64,000 bases of DNA, from NCBI RefSeq assembly GCF_000716545.1, contig NZ_JNWZ01000028.1, positions 1-64,000 of the forward strand, in the 5' to 3' direction. The notes beneath the pieces are model-generated. The model ran no database searches. It saw only the letters and a program-made list of their open reading frames with translations, and was not told where the DNA came from. Positions 1 through 7,860 of the stretch are shown piece by piece (position 1 is the stretch's first letter; each line of letters starts with the position of its first letter). Source of the DNA: Kitasatospora phosalacinea. GTDB taxonomy: Bacteria > Actinomycetota > Actinomycetes > Streptomycetales > Streptomycetaceae. The position numbers were made by a program, and so were the translations under genes.

Positions 1-75
1 GAGAGCTACCTCGCCGGCCTCCAGCTTCGCGGCGCAATGATCTGGATCAAGGACCTCGCCAAGACCACCCCTTGA
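1..75 (+). CDS. C-terminal tail of an unidentified protein (partial, left edge)
   Basis: An open frame enters from the left edge and gives 24 residues before a TGA at 73-75. The tail contains a leucine/isoleucine-rich stretch (LRGAMIWIKDLA). It could be the end of a transposase, which would suit the IS remnants nearby, but 24 residues are too few to assign a family. It converges on the gene ending at 95 with a 19-base gap. Confidence 0.3.
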   Translation, partial: ESYLAGLQLRGAMIWIKDLAKTTP

Positions 76-94
76 TCACAACCGAATACGCTCC

Positions 95-550
95 CTAGGA
101 GCCCAGGATCCGGGCCTTGGCGCTCTCGTACTCCTGGGCGGACAGCGCTCCGGAGTCCGCGAGCTGCTGGAGCTTGGTGAGTTCGTCGGCCAGCGAATCC
201 GTCGGCACCGGCCGGTGTTGGCGGACGATCGCTTCGTCGACGGCTTCTCGGAGCTCCTCGAACGCGGCGGCCTGGTTCTTCATGACGATCACGCTGTTCT
301 CGTCGTGGATCGCGCTATTCGTCTGGTTGCCGAATCCGGACCGGCGCTCGGTGCCGCCCGGCACGGTGAACTGGATGAAGCCGTTCACCAGCTTTCCGGG
401 CGGCTTCCATTGGACGGCCGTGATATGCGAGATGTGGATCCGTTTCTCGCCCTTGCCGACCGACGTCCGCGCCAGAAAACCCTTCCGGGTGATGGTGATG
501 TACTCGCCGTCGAACGTGACCTGACCGTTGTATCCCTTGGCTTCGATCAT
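95..550 (-). CDS. DUF4429/SHOCT-type protein
   Basis: A 151-residue protein. Residues 1-100 form a beta-rich module (GQVTFDGEYITITRKG, then VQWKPPGKLVNGFIQF) that resembles DUF4429, a PH-like fold of unknown function. The last 35 residues (ADELTKLQQLADSGALSAQEYESAKARIL) match a SHOCT domain, the short helical C-terminal oligomerisation motif common in actinobacteria. I chose the ATG at 548-550 because the homology-like sequence begins exactly there. The frame stays open further upstream, but that extension is proline/arginine-rich and looks non-coding. Function is unknown. The gene stands alone and converges on the partial frame at the left edge. Confidence 0.8.
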   Translation of the reverse strand: MIEAKGYNGQVTFDGEYITITRKGFLARTSVGKGEKRIHISHITAVQWKPPGKLVNGFIQFTVPGGTERRSGFGNQTNSAIHDENSVIVMKNQAAAFEELREAVDEAIVRQHRPVPTDSLADELTKLQQLADSGALSAQEYESAKARILGS

Positions 551-945
551 GAATCCAGGATCAGCAGACCTGCCGGTTCCCGCACCTCGCCACGGTCCAG
601 CGGCAGCGGCAGTGCCCCGGAGCAGCTCGCGTAGCTGGAGGCCCTCGGCGTGGCCTGGCAGTCCGGGCCCCGGCGGCCGGGCTGCCGGGGCGTAGTGGAG
701 GGTCTGGAGGCCGTCACCCGCGGGTGGCGGCCTCTTCCTCTTGTGCACCTGGTCGGGGCGGGTTTCTGGGAGCACCGGCGTCCCGGCCGGGACCGGCTCG
801 ACAGCGGTGCGCGCCACACCCCTGTCGGAACCGGCCCGTGGTGCACCAGCAACACCTGCTGCGACCAACGGCATCTGATCAATGGCGATGTTCACTACCC
901 AGCGCCGGTCGTGCCCGACGACCGCGGCCCTTCACTTCGACACCG
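551..945. other. 395-base gap without a supported gene
   Basis: Open frames occur on both strands, but their translations are proline/arginine-rich and carry no domain or plausible ribosome binding site. Nothing else was recognised. The gap may hold the promoter for the gene reading leftward from 550. Confidence 0.5.
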
Positions 946-1383
946 TCACCGACGGGCCTCAGGGGAACGACTGCAGTCCTGAACCGGACCAGCCGTGGTC
1001 CCGCACCCCCGCTCGTCGAGGAGGTCTGTGATGTGACGGGAGCTCGCTGCGGCCGGGATGGGGACGATGTCTTCGTTGGACTCCACCATCGCCACGGCGG
1101 GGGTACCGGGGGGAAGCAGGCCGAGGAACCAGGCGATCGTGTCGGCCCAGAACTCGGGAGTGCCGTCGCGGAGGATCAGGTGTCGGTGGTCGACGTAGGT
1201 GCCGTGTCGTGGCTCGCCGTCGATGGTGATCTCGAAGTCGACGTAGTCGGCGCGGCTGACAGGCGCGTACTTGTGCCAGGTCTGGACGCCGGGGAAACGC
1301 GTAGCGAGGTGCCGTTCGACGTCATGCCTGCCGAGCGGCCACGACATGCCCTCGGGAGCGGCGACGAAGATTGCGTCCTGCAC
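946..1383 (-). CDS. Hypothetical protein
   Basis: A 145-residue soluble protein that I do not recognise. It has ordered-looking sequence through about residue 115 (WHKYAPVSRADYVDFEITIDG, then YVDHRHLILRDG and FWADTIAWFLG), after which the C-terminus becomes low in order. It lacks a signal peptide or membrane segment. It lies 37 bases downstream of the gene at 1421-1939 on the same strand, so the two may form an operon. The pairing of a small acidic protein with a possible nuclease fold could fit a defence or toxin/immunity pair, but that is only a guess from position. Confidence 0.55.
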   Translation of the reverse strand: MQDAIFVAAPEGMSWPLGRHDVERHLATRFPGVQTWHKYAPVSRADYVDFEITIDGEPRHGTYVDHRHLILRDGTPEFWADTIAWFLGLLPPGTPAVAMVESNEDIVPIPAAASSRHITDLLDERGCGTTAGPVQDCSRSPEARR

Positions 1384-1420
1384 GGGTCTGCCTCCGTCAG
1401 GGGACGACGCGGACGTTCTA

Positions 1421-1939
1421 CTACCCGCAGTTGTCCGGCTGGAGCGAGTGCACCGTCGCCAGCGTGAGCGTGGTGCGCCTGAGCACCTGGGCCCGGATGA
1501 GCCGGACCGTAGGCGGGATCGGCAGGGTGACGGGGGTGCGGCTCCACCGAAGCCACAGAGCCAGGTGGCCGAGCTCGGCGGCCTGGACGAGCTTGTCGAG
1601 GGACCACGCCTTCGTGCCCCGGTCCACCTCGATGCTGATCAGCCGTCCCTTGCCGGAGCGGTGCCGCAGCTGCAGGTCGAGGCGCCCGGTCCGGCCCTGC
1701 CGGGTAGCGGTGAGCAGGTTGACCTCCCGCCGGACCTCATATCCCAACTCGGTCGCCCAGGCGGCCACCGAGTTGGTGAAGAAGGCGGTCACTTCGGGGG
1801 TGGACAGGTCAGTGAACTGCTGGCGGTTGAGCCAGGCCCGCAGGGAGTTGGCGGCGGCATCCAGCCCGGCTTCTGGCATGAGCAACAGTCTGCCCTGTGG
1901 GCCTGACAGCTCGTCACGCCGCGCGCTGATCCTGGCCAT
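1421..1939 (-). CDS. Hypothetical protein with nuclease-like D...ExD pattern
   Basis: A 172-residue protein starting at an ATG at 1937-1939. Residues 50-125 read TELGYEVRREVNL, GRLDLQLRH, then ISIEVDRGTKAWSLDKL and HLALWLRW. An acidic residue in a beta strand followed by an E-x-D strand and then a helix with lysine resembles a PD-(D/E)XK nuclease core, with D in RLDLQ and E/D in IEVDR. This is a pattern I see by eye, not an established family assignment. It is followed at once by the hypothetical gene at 946-1383. Its surroundings are rich in transposon remnants, so recent transfer is plausible. Confidence 0.55.
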   Translation of the reverse strand: MARISARRDELSGPQGRLLLMPEAGLDAAANSLRAWLNRQQFTDLSTPEVTAFFTNSVAAWATELGYEVRREVNLLTATRQGRTGRLDLQLRHRSGKGRLISIEVDRGTKAWSLDKLVQAAELGHLALWLRWSRTPVTLPIPPTVRLIRAQVLRRTTLTLATVHSLQPDNCG

Positions 1940-2075
1940 GGCCGTCCGGCGGACGGGTCCACGAGGTGCCTCCCGTTCTCGTGAACATCAACCACGGTCC
2001 GGGGCGGGGAGCCTCCCGGAGCGGTGAACAGGGGAACTGCTCTATGTCAATCCCTTGGAGGCGTAGAGACCTTCC

Positions 2076-2339
2076 TTATGCGGCCAGGTTCTCCTGATGG
2101 CAGCCGGCGCGTGCTTCGCTGATGATCCGGTGGAAGAAATGCCTGATCCTCTCCTCCAGCCGCGCGCGCCTGAGCTCGCGGTTCGTCGGTGCGGCCGGTC
2201 TGCGACGCCACTTGTAGAACCACGCCTCGGAGACGCCGAGCGCGCGGCAGGAGACGGAGTGCGGTATGCCGTGTCCGGTCCTCTGGTCGCTGATCACCCC
2301 GACGAGTGCCGCCGGGTCCGCCACAGCTCCTTCACCCAC
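2076..2339 (-). pseudogene. IS3-family transposase orfB, 5' fragment
   Basis: About 87 codons match the start of an IS3-family OrfB: the helical hairpin around SDQRTGHGIPHSVSCRALGV followed by SEAWFYKWRRRP and an arginine-rich helix. The DDE catalytic core (normally a further 200 residues) is absent. After the FFHRI segment the frame runs into unrelated sequence and a stop at 2076. The fragment overlaps the end of the orfA remnant by 46 bases in another frame, the normal IS3 arrangement for programmed frameshifting. It is a dead remnant. Confidence 0.8.
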
Positions 2340-2642
2340 AGGTCCATGCAGCGTTTGAGGACATCACGCTCCATGACCAGCTCCTTGTTCTCCCTCGTCA
2401 GCTCGGCGTTGCGCCGCCGCAGCCGCTTCAGCTCCTCCTGGGCACTCTCACCCCGCCCGCCCGCCCGCCCGCCCGCCACCGGCCGGGCCGGACTGCCGGG
2501 CCCGGGAGACCCAGCTGGCCAGCGTCGTGTCGTTGATCCCCAACTCCCTCGCGACCTGCGCGACCGGCTTGCCGGTCTCGGTCACGATCCGCACAGCCCC
2601 CTCACGGAACTCCGCGTCGAACTTCCGCCTCTTCTCTGCCAT
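2294..2642 (-). pseudogene. IS3-family transposase orfA, frameshifted
   Basis: The gene starts at the ATG at 2640-2642 (MAEKRRKFDAEFREGAV) and shows the OrfA helix-turn-helix (VAQVARELGINDTTLASWV). The frame then runs into a GC repeat and stops at 2448. The rest of OrfA, a leucine-zipper-like coiled coil (QEELKRLRRRNAELTRENKEL) ending in MDLWVKEL, continues in another frame from about 2479 to 2294. The break falls in a 26-base (CCCG)n tract at 2452-2477, so replication slippage of a four-base unit explains the frameshift. With the truncated orfB downstream, the element cannot transpose. Confidence 0.85.
2452..2477. repeat. (CCCG)6 tetranucleotide tract
   Basis: Six consecutive CCCG units plus CC lie inside the transposase orfA remnant, exactly where its reading frame is lost. 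Gain or loss of one unit shifts the frame. Confidence 0.9.
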
Positions 2643-2788
2643 GACTCCCAACTTCCCCTGCAATCACGGCCTCTACGCTACGAGGGGATGCTCAGTCGCG
2701 AGGCGGTCGCGCCATCGGGCGGCCGCGGCGTGGGCCGGGCTGTCGGGCGGGGCCGGCAGCCCGGTCCGCCCGGTGGCGGTGAGGCCGC

Positions 2789-3508
2789 TCAACCGTGCGG
2801 GCCGCAGTCCGGGGACCGGTTGCCTGCCGCCTGCTTCCACGCCCAGGCTGCGATGCCCACCCGGTTACGGGTGCCGAGCTTGCGCTGGATGCTGGCGAGG
2901 TGGTTCTTCACCGTCCCCGGGGAGATGTAGAGCCCCGCGCCGATCTCGGCGTTGGTCGCCCCGCCTGCCACCTGCTCGGCGATCTCCCGCTCCCGCGCGG
3001 TCAGTTCCTCGACCGGGCCGCCTGTCGGCGGCCTCGCCGCCGCGGCACCGGCGACCGGTCCGGGCTTCGGCTCCGCTCCCGGGAATGCCATGTGTCGCAG
3101 GAGCCGCACGGTCACCTGGGGGCTGATCAACGCGTCTCCGGCAATCGCCGCCCTGACCGCCTCGGTCAGGAGGACCGGCCCCGAGCGTTTGAGCAGGAAC
3201 CCCGCCGCACCGTGCCGCAGGGCCGTGTGCACGTACTCGTCCAGGTCGAAGGTGGTCACCACGATCACCTTGCACCAGTCGGACAGGTGCCGGGTGACCT
3301 CCAGGCCGTCGAGTTTCGGCATCCGGATGTCCGCGAGCACCACGTCCGGCCGCAGCCTCCGGGCCGTCTCCACGGCCGCGGCGCCGTCCGCTGCCTCGGC
3401 CACCACCGTCATGTCCGGCTGGGCGTCCAGGATCATCCGGAACGCACTGCGGACGTCCGCCTGGTCGTCCGCGACCAGGATCCGGATCGGACCCGTGCCC
3501 GTGTTCAT
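2789..3508 (-). CDS. NarL/LuxR-family response regulator
   Basis: A 239-residue DNA-binding response regulator. The N-terminal receiver domain (residues 8-125) has the acidic pair in VADDQ, the phospho-acceptor Asp in DVVLADIRMP and the conserved Lys in FLLKRSGP. The C-terminal LuxR helix-turn-helix (residues 165-230) reads LTAREREIAEQVAGGATNAE, then ISPGTVKNHLASI. It overlaps the upstream kinase gene by 4 bases (3505-3508), so the two are translationally coupled. It is expected to be phosphorylated by that kinase. The paired CCGATCGGCA sites at 4675-4727 are candidate targets. Confidence 0.95.
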   Translation of the reverse strand: MNTGTGPIRILVADDQADVRSAFRMILDAQPDMTVVAEAADGAAAVETARRLRPDVVLADIRMPKLDGLEVTRHLSDWCKVIVVTTFDLDEYVHTALRHGAAGFLLKRSGPVLLTEAVRAAIAGDALISPQVTVRLLRHMAFPGAEPKPGPVAGAAAARPPTGGPVEELTAREREIAEQVAGGATNAEIGAGLYISPGTVKNHLASIQRKLGTRNRVGIAAWAWKQAAGNRSPDCGPHG

Positions 3509-4620
3509 GCCCGCGCCTCCCCCGTGCCGATCCGCGTCGGCTCCTGCGGTCGTTCCGGCCCACCGGGGGCTGTCTCCAGTGGCAGCGACGCCGTCACCCG
3601 CCAGCCCTGCCTCCCGTACGGGCCTGCTTCCAGCGAGCCGCCGAGGGCTTCCACCCGGGCTGCCAGCCCCGGGAGCCCGCTCCCGCCGCCCCGCCGCGGG
3701 CGCCCTCCCGGCGCCGGCGCCCCGCCGTCGTCGGTCACGGTCACCTCCAGCCGTTCGCCGTTGCGGCGGGCCCGCACCTCGACCGTTCGAGCCACCGGGG
3801 CGTGCCGCCGGACGTTGGTCAGGGACTCGACCACGATCCGGTGCACGGTGCCCTCCACCTCGCGCGGCACCGGCCCTTCCGGCAGCTCCACCCTGACCTC
3901 GGCACCGCCCGCGGCGGTGAACTGCTCGGCGACTCCCGCGAGTCCGGCGAGGCCGGGCTGCGGACCGCGGTCGGCCGCCTCCTGGCTGCGCAGCAGCTGC
4001 ACCGTGCGGTCCAGCGAGGCCAGCGCCCGCTGCCCGGCCTGCTCTATCCGCTCAAACATCTCGGCCGCCCGCGCCGGGTCGACGGAGGCCAGGTACGCCC
4101 CCGCCTGGGCCTGGGCGACCATGCCGCTGACGTCGTGCGCCACGAAGTCGTGCAGGTCGTGGGCGAGTTCGAGCCGCTGGGTCCGCCTGGCCTCGGCCAC
4201 CGCCCGGGCCCGGCCGTCGTCCAGGCCCCGCAGGTAGAGCCCGATCAGCACGGCCGGCAGGGACAGCATCGATCCGAAGCCGAAGAGCGTGAGCGCGTCG
4301 GTGGGCCCGTCGAAGCGGGACGGCCAGAGCGCGACCGCTCCGCCGGCCGTCCAGGCCGCCGCCGCGCACCGCGGGCCGTCCTCGGCGCGCAGGCTGAGAA
4401 CCACCGCCAGCAGCAGGGCGGCCAGTTCGACCAGCCCGACCACCCCGGCCCAGCGTTCCGCCTCCGTCCAGGGGCCGGTGGCCCAGAGGGCGGCCGTGAC
4501 CGTCACGGACGCCGCACCGCACGCGGTCGTCACCGCCGCCGCCCCGTACCGCCCGCGGACCGACCAGGTCGGCAGCAGGAGGGCCGGGACCACCAGGGAC
4601 AGGAGCTGAGTCACCGTCAC
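3505..4620 (-). CDS. NarL/DesK-type sensor histidine kinase
   Basis: A 371-residue membrane kinase. The first 130 residues contain four or five hydrophobic segments with almost no extracellular loop, as in kinases that sense within the membrane. The HisKA_3 dimerisation helix carries the phospho-accepting His in ELAHDLHDFVAHDVSG (near residue 160). The HATPase domain has an N-box (VVESLTNVRRHA) and a G-box (GGSGLPGLAARVEALGG). The start is GTG at 4618-4620, preceded by GAGAGG. It overlaps the response regulator downstream by 4 bases. The ligand is unknown. Confidence 0.94.
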   Translation of the reverse strand: MTVTQLLSLVVPALLLPTWSVRGRYGAAAVTTACGAASVTVTAALWATGPWTEAERWAGVVGLVELAALLLAVVLSLRAEDGPRCAAAAWTAGGAVALWPSRFDGPTDALTLFGFGSMLSLPAVLIGLYLRGLDDGRARAVAEARRTQRLELAHDLHDFVAHDVSGMVAQAQAGAYLASVDPARAAEMFERIEQAGQRALASLDRTVQLLRSQEAADRGPQPGLAGLAGVAEQFTAAGGAEVRVELPEGPVPREVEGTVHRIVVESLTNVRRHAPVARTVEVRARRNGERLEVTVTDDGGAPAPGGRPRRGGGSGLPGLAARVEALGGSLEAGPYGRQGWRVTASLPLETAPGGPERPQEPTRIGTGEARA

Positions 4621-4672
4621 CGCCTCTCTTGGACTGCCGCCACATTACGACGCCGATGGGGGGCTGCGCCTG

Positions 4673-4727
4673 TGCCGATCGGCATATTCGGCAGGCCGGT
4701 TGAGCAGGGACATCAACCCGATCGGCA
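4673..4727. promoter_or_regulatory. Twin CCGATCGGCA sites, candidate operator
   Basis: A perfect 12-base palindrome TGCCGATCGGCA lies at 4673-4684, and the same 10-mer CCGATCGGCA recurs at 4718-4727, 43 bases away (about four helical turns). Both sit in the 185-base gap between the divergent two-component system (reading left) and the membrane protein gene at 4806. A site for the response regulator encoded here is the simplest reading. No binding data are implied. Confidence 0.5.
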
Positions 4728-4805
4728 CTGTCGCGGGCCCGCTCCGGACGGCCAGCCTTGAGGCACCGCACCGGCCGAGGGGCCGGGGCCGGAAGGGAGT
4801 CCACC

Positions 4806-5396
4806 GTGTCGAAGCTTGCGATCAACGCCTCCAGCACCGCGCGCCGGGCGGGGCCGGCCGGGGTGGGGGACGCGGCCGTCCCCGCGGTCCCGCCCGCCCC
4901 GCGCTGGGCCCGACTCGCCGCCGGGGCCACCGTCTGGACCACCGTCCCCTCCGGGCTGTGGCGGATCGTCTTCGGCTTCGGCGTGCCGCTCGGCTTCAGT
5001 GGTGCCACGGCCGCGCAGCACGCCGCGCACCAGCCAGGGTGGGGCACCGCCTACTGCGTGGTGCTGAGCGCGGTGGCCGAGGCGTTGGCCTTCCTGACCC
5101 TCGGCCTGGTTCGGCCGTGGGGCCGGGTGGCGCCCCGCTGGGTCCCGCTGGTCGGCGGCCGACGGGTGCGCCCGCTCGCCGCGATCGTCCCGGCCGCGCT
5201 GGGCTCGGCGGTGTTGACCGCGCTCGGCGCGCTCGCCCTGTTCGGCGGCTGGAGCCGGAACATGGCGGACCCGGATTCCCCGCACGGCTTCGCCGGGCTG
5301 GTGATGACCCTCGCGTACCTGCCCCTGGTGGCCTGGGGCCCGCTGCTCGGCGCGGTCACCGTCGACTACGCCCGTCGCACCCTGGGGCGCCGGTGA
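4806..5396 (+). CDS. Small polytopic membrane protein
   Basis: A 196-residue protein with about four hydrophobic segments (near residues 40-60, 85-105, 120-140 and 165-185) after a 35-residue alanine/proline-rich cytoplasmic start. I see no enzyme motif, so the function is unknown. The start is GTG at 4806, preceded by GGAAGGGAG at 4791-4799. An ATG further upstream (4758) lacks such a site. It is divergent from the two-component system and may be a target of it, given the twin operator-like sites in the shared upstream region. Confidence 0.75.
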   Translation: MSKLAINASSTARRAGPAGVGDAAVPAVPPAPRWARLAAGATVWTTVPSGLWRIVFGFGVPLGFSGATAAQHAAHQPGWGTAYCVVLSAVAEALAFLTLGLVRPWGRVAPRWVPLVGGRRVRPLAAIVPAALGSAVLTALGALALFGGWSRNMADPDSPHGFAGLVMTLAYLPLVAWGPLLGAVTVDYARRTLGRR

Positions 5397-5575
5397 GGAC
5401 GGGGGCGCGCTCCGGGGGCGGCCCGAGTCCGGCCGGGTCCGGACCGCGCGGCGGAGAGCGGCCGGTGCGCGGTGCCGCGGTGGGGCCGGGCGCGTCGCGG
5501 AGGGCCGCGCCGACGCGTGGACGTCGCTGGCGGGGCGGCGGCACCGCCGAACCGCCGGTTCAGGGGCCGTGCCGC

Positions 5576-6505
5576 TCAGGTGGTGGGGCGGCCCGCCGAC
5601 TCGTATCCCAGGTCGCGCCATTCCTGCAAGAGCAGGCGCAACGCCTCGGTGACCGCCGGCCGCCGCCCCGTGCCCGACCGCCACAGGGCGTGGACCTGTC
5701 GCATGGGGGCGGGTTCGAGCGGGATCGACACGACGCCGTCCGGCAGCGGCCCGCGTCCGAGGCGGCCGACGAGCACCACCCCGAGGCCGGCCGCGACCAG
5801 CGCGAGCTGGGAGGCGGCCTCGGACGCCTGGTGGGCGAGTACGGGCTCGTGGCCGAGTCCGCGCATGGTCAGCTGCACCCAGTCGTGGCAGACGGCCCCC
5901 GGGGGCGGCGTGATCCAGTCCACGCCGACGAGGTCCTCGCGGGACAGGACGGTCCGAGGCGCCAGGGAGTGGGCGGCCGGCAGGCACACCTCCACCGGAT
6001 CTTCGCCGATCAGCGTCCTCTCTAGGCCGCTCGGCACGGGCAGCCGGGCCAGCTCGGCGTCGTGCGCCAGACCGAGGTCGGCGACGCCCTGCGCCACCAG
6101 CTCGGCGCAGGCGTGGTCGAGCGCCTCGATGGTCCGTACCGTGAGGTCCGGATGCGCGGAGGTGAGCTTGGCGAGTGCGCCGGGCAGCAGTCCGCGGACG
6201 GCGGTCGGGGAGCTGGCCACCGTCAGCGTTCCGCTCGGCCGCCCCCGCCGCTCCTCCAGTCTCGCCTCGGCCTCCTGCGCGACGGCGAGCAACTGCCCCG
6301 CGGCCGCGACCAGGTGTTCGGCGTCGCCGGTGAGGGTGACGCCGCGGGCGTGGCGCTCCAGCAACGTGGTGCGGGTCTCCCGTTCGAGCTTGGCGATCTG
6401 CTGGGAAACGGCCGATGGGGTGTAGCCGAGGGCGGCAGCGGCGCCGCTGATGGAGCCGTGCACCGCCACCGCCCGCAGGGTGCGCAGCCGGGACAGGTCC
6501 AGCAC
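5576..6505 (-). CDS. LysR-family transcriptional regulator
   Basis: A 309-residue LysR-type regulator. The N-terminal winged helix-turn-helix (residues 1-60) reads LSRLRTLRAVAVHGSISGAA, then LGYTPSAVSQQIAKLER. The effector-binding periplasmic-binding-protein-like domain spans about residues 85-300. The start is GTG at 6503-6505 with GGAGGTGG just upstream. It is transcribed divergently from the methyltransferase gene at 6675, the usual LysR arrangement, so that gene is the likely target. A TTCACG-N4-CGTGAA inverted repeat lies in the shared promoter region. Confidence 0.94.
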   Translation of the reverse strand: MLDLSRLRTLRAVAVHGSISGAAAALGYTPSAVSQQIAKLERETRTTLLERHARGVTLTGDAEHLVAAAGQLLAVAQEAEARLEERRGRPSGTLTVASSPTAVRGLLPGALAKLTSAHPDLTVRTIEALDHACAELVAQGVADLGLAHDAELARLPVPSGLERTLIGEDPVEVCLPAAHSLAPRTVLSREDLVGVDWITPPPGAVCHDWVQLTMRGLGHEPVLAHQASEAASQLALVAAGLGVVLVGRLGRGPLPDGVVSIPLEPAPMRQVHALWRSGTGRRPAVTEALRLLLQEWRDLGYESAGRPTT

Positions 6506-6531
6506 GGGCCACCTCCGGCTTTCAGCATCGC

Positions 6532-6547
6532 TTCACGCCACCGTGAA
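6532..6547. promoter_or_regulatory. Inverted repeat TTCACG-N4-CGTGAA, candidate LysR operator
   Basis: A perfect 6+4+6 inverted repeat lies 27 bases upstream of the LysR start codon, inside the divergent LysR/methyltransferase promoter region. This is the position and size expected of a LysR autoregulatory site. Confidence 0.5.
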
Positions 6548-6674
6548 CGGATCCGGGCTGGTGCGGCGGTGCCGGGGCCCGCAAGATGATCAGCGGGCGG
6601 GCCCGCCAGCCGCAGGCACTGGGGCCACAACTCGCTTCGCCAGACGCCCATTTCCCCTACCGGAGGAGACGCCC

Positions 6675-7442
6675 ATGCCGCAGACCCCGTCCGCTGCAGA
6701 GCACTACGAGCGGTTGCTCGCCGCACACTACACGTGGATGCTCGGCGGCGACATCCGCCCGGTCGCCCAGACGCAGGCCGAACTCCTGGAGAGGCTGGGT
6801 GTGCTGCCGCGGTCCGGCAACGACGTCGCCGTCGACCTCGGGTGCGGTCCCGGCCCCCAGTCGCTGGCCCTGGCACGACTCGGCTACGCGACGGTGTTCG
6901 CCGTCGACACCAGCGCCAGGCTGCTCGACGAGCTCAGCGAGTACGCGAAGGAGGCGCCCGCGATCCGCCCGGTGCGCGCCGACATCCGCGAAGCGCTGCC
7001 CCGGCTGGTCGCGGCCGGGTCCGCCTCGACCGTCGTCTGCATGGGCGACACCCTGACCCACCTGCCCGCCGCGCACGACGTCACTCGGCTGATGGCGGAC
7101 GCCGCGCACTGCCTCGCCGACGGCGGGCTGCTCGTCCTGACCTACCGCGACCTCAGCACACCGCTGTCGGGGGCCGATCGGTTCCTGCCCGTACGGGCCA
7201 CCGACGACCGCATCATGACGTGCTTCGTCGAGTCCGGCGCGGAGGACACCGTCACCGTCCACGACCTGATCCACACCCGCACCGAGGACGGCTGGTCACT
7301 GCAGGTCGGCAGCTACGCGAAGCTCCGCCTCGCTCCCGCGTGGGTCGCCGAGCAGTGCCGGGCCGCCGGGCTCCGCGTCCAGGAGGACGGCATCGGACCG
7401 CGGGGCCTGCGCCTGCTCACGGTGGTCAAGGGAGAGGAGTGA
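6675..7442 (+). CDS. Class I SAM-dependent methyltransferase
   Basis: A 255-residue Rossmann-fold methyltransferase. Motif I is VAVDLGCGPGPQSLAL (near residue 55), followed by an acidic strand end VFAVDTS and a motif IV-like VVCMGDTLTHL. The C-terminal part (LIHTRTEDGWSLQVGSY, then WVAEQCRAAGLRVQEDG) matches the substrate-side lid of small-molecule methyltransferases. The start is ATG at 6675 with CGGAGGAG upstream. It is divergent from a LysR regulator that probably controls it. The substrate is unknown. Confidence 0.9.
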   Translation: MPQTPSAAEHYERLLAAHYTWMLGGDIRPVAQTQAELLERLGVLPRSGNDVAVDLGCGPGPQSLALARLGYATVFAVDTSARLLDELSEYAKEAPAIRPVRADIREALPRLVAAGSASTVVCMGDTLTHLPAAHDVTRLMADAAHCLADGGLLVLTYRDLSTPLSGADRFLPVRATDDRIMTCFVESGAEDTVTVHDLIHTRTEDGWSLQVGSYAKLRLAPAWVAEQCRAAGLRVQEDGIGPRGLRLLTVVKGEE

Positions 7443-7639
7443 GCGGCGGCCGGGCCTCGGTGCCGCTCCGCCCCGGGATCGGGATGCCGAGCGGCGGCCC
7501 CGGCGGCTGACGGCTGACGGCGCAGTTCACCGTCGCCGTCCTCTTCTCGCCGGCTGAGCCCGGGTCCGGACCACCGGCGGGTCCGGACCACCGGAACGGT
7601 CGGCGAGCGGTGGCGTCGGGCCGGGGCGACAGGGCGGGG

Positions 7640-7860
7640 CGAGGACGGTTTCCCGGAAGCGGGCCACCGTCTCCTCCACGGCTGCCAGGTGGAGTTCCTC
7701 CTTGGTGCCGAACGGGCCGATCACGCCAGCCTTGCTCATGCCCAGGTCGTCGGCGAGCGCCCCGATGGTGACGCCCTCCAGGCCGGCGGCGACGGCCAGG
7801 GCGAGGAGGCGGTCGAGGATCCGGGCGCGAGTGGCGGTGGCGTCGGCGGTGGAGGAGTAC
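7640..7860 (-). pseudogene. TetR regulator fragment, DNA-binding domain only
   Basis: About 70 codons match a TetR N-terminal domain: ATRARILDRLLALAVAAGLE, then IGALADDLGMSKAGVIGPFG and TKEELHLAAVE. No start codon precedes the first helix, because the sequence turns into the STAND-protein fragment at about 7855. After VLAPP the C-terminal ligand domain is lost and replaced by proline/arginine-rich sequence. It is a remnant broken at both ends. Confidence 0.75.

Noticed and set aside
1..75. Firm assignment of the left-edge frame to a transposase
   Set aside because: Only 24 residues are visible and no diagnostic motif falls within them.
4713..6512. A 599-codon minus-strand open frame opposite the membrane protein and LysR gene
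   Set aside because: Arginine/proline-rich shadow of GC-rich DNA. The LysR protein in another minus-strand frame has a clear helix-turn-helix.
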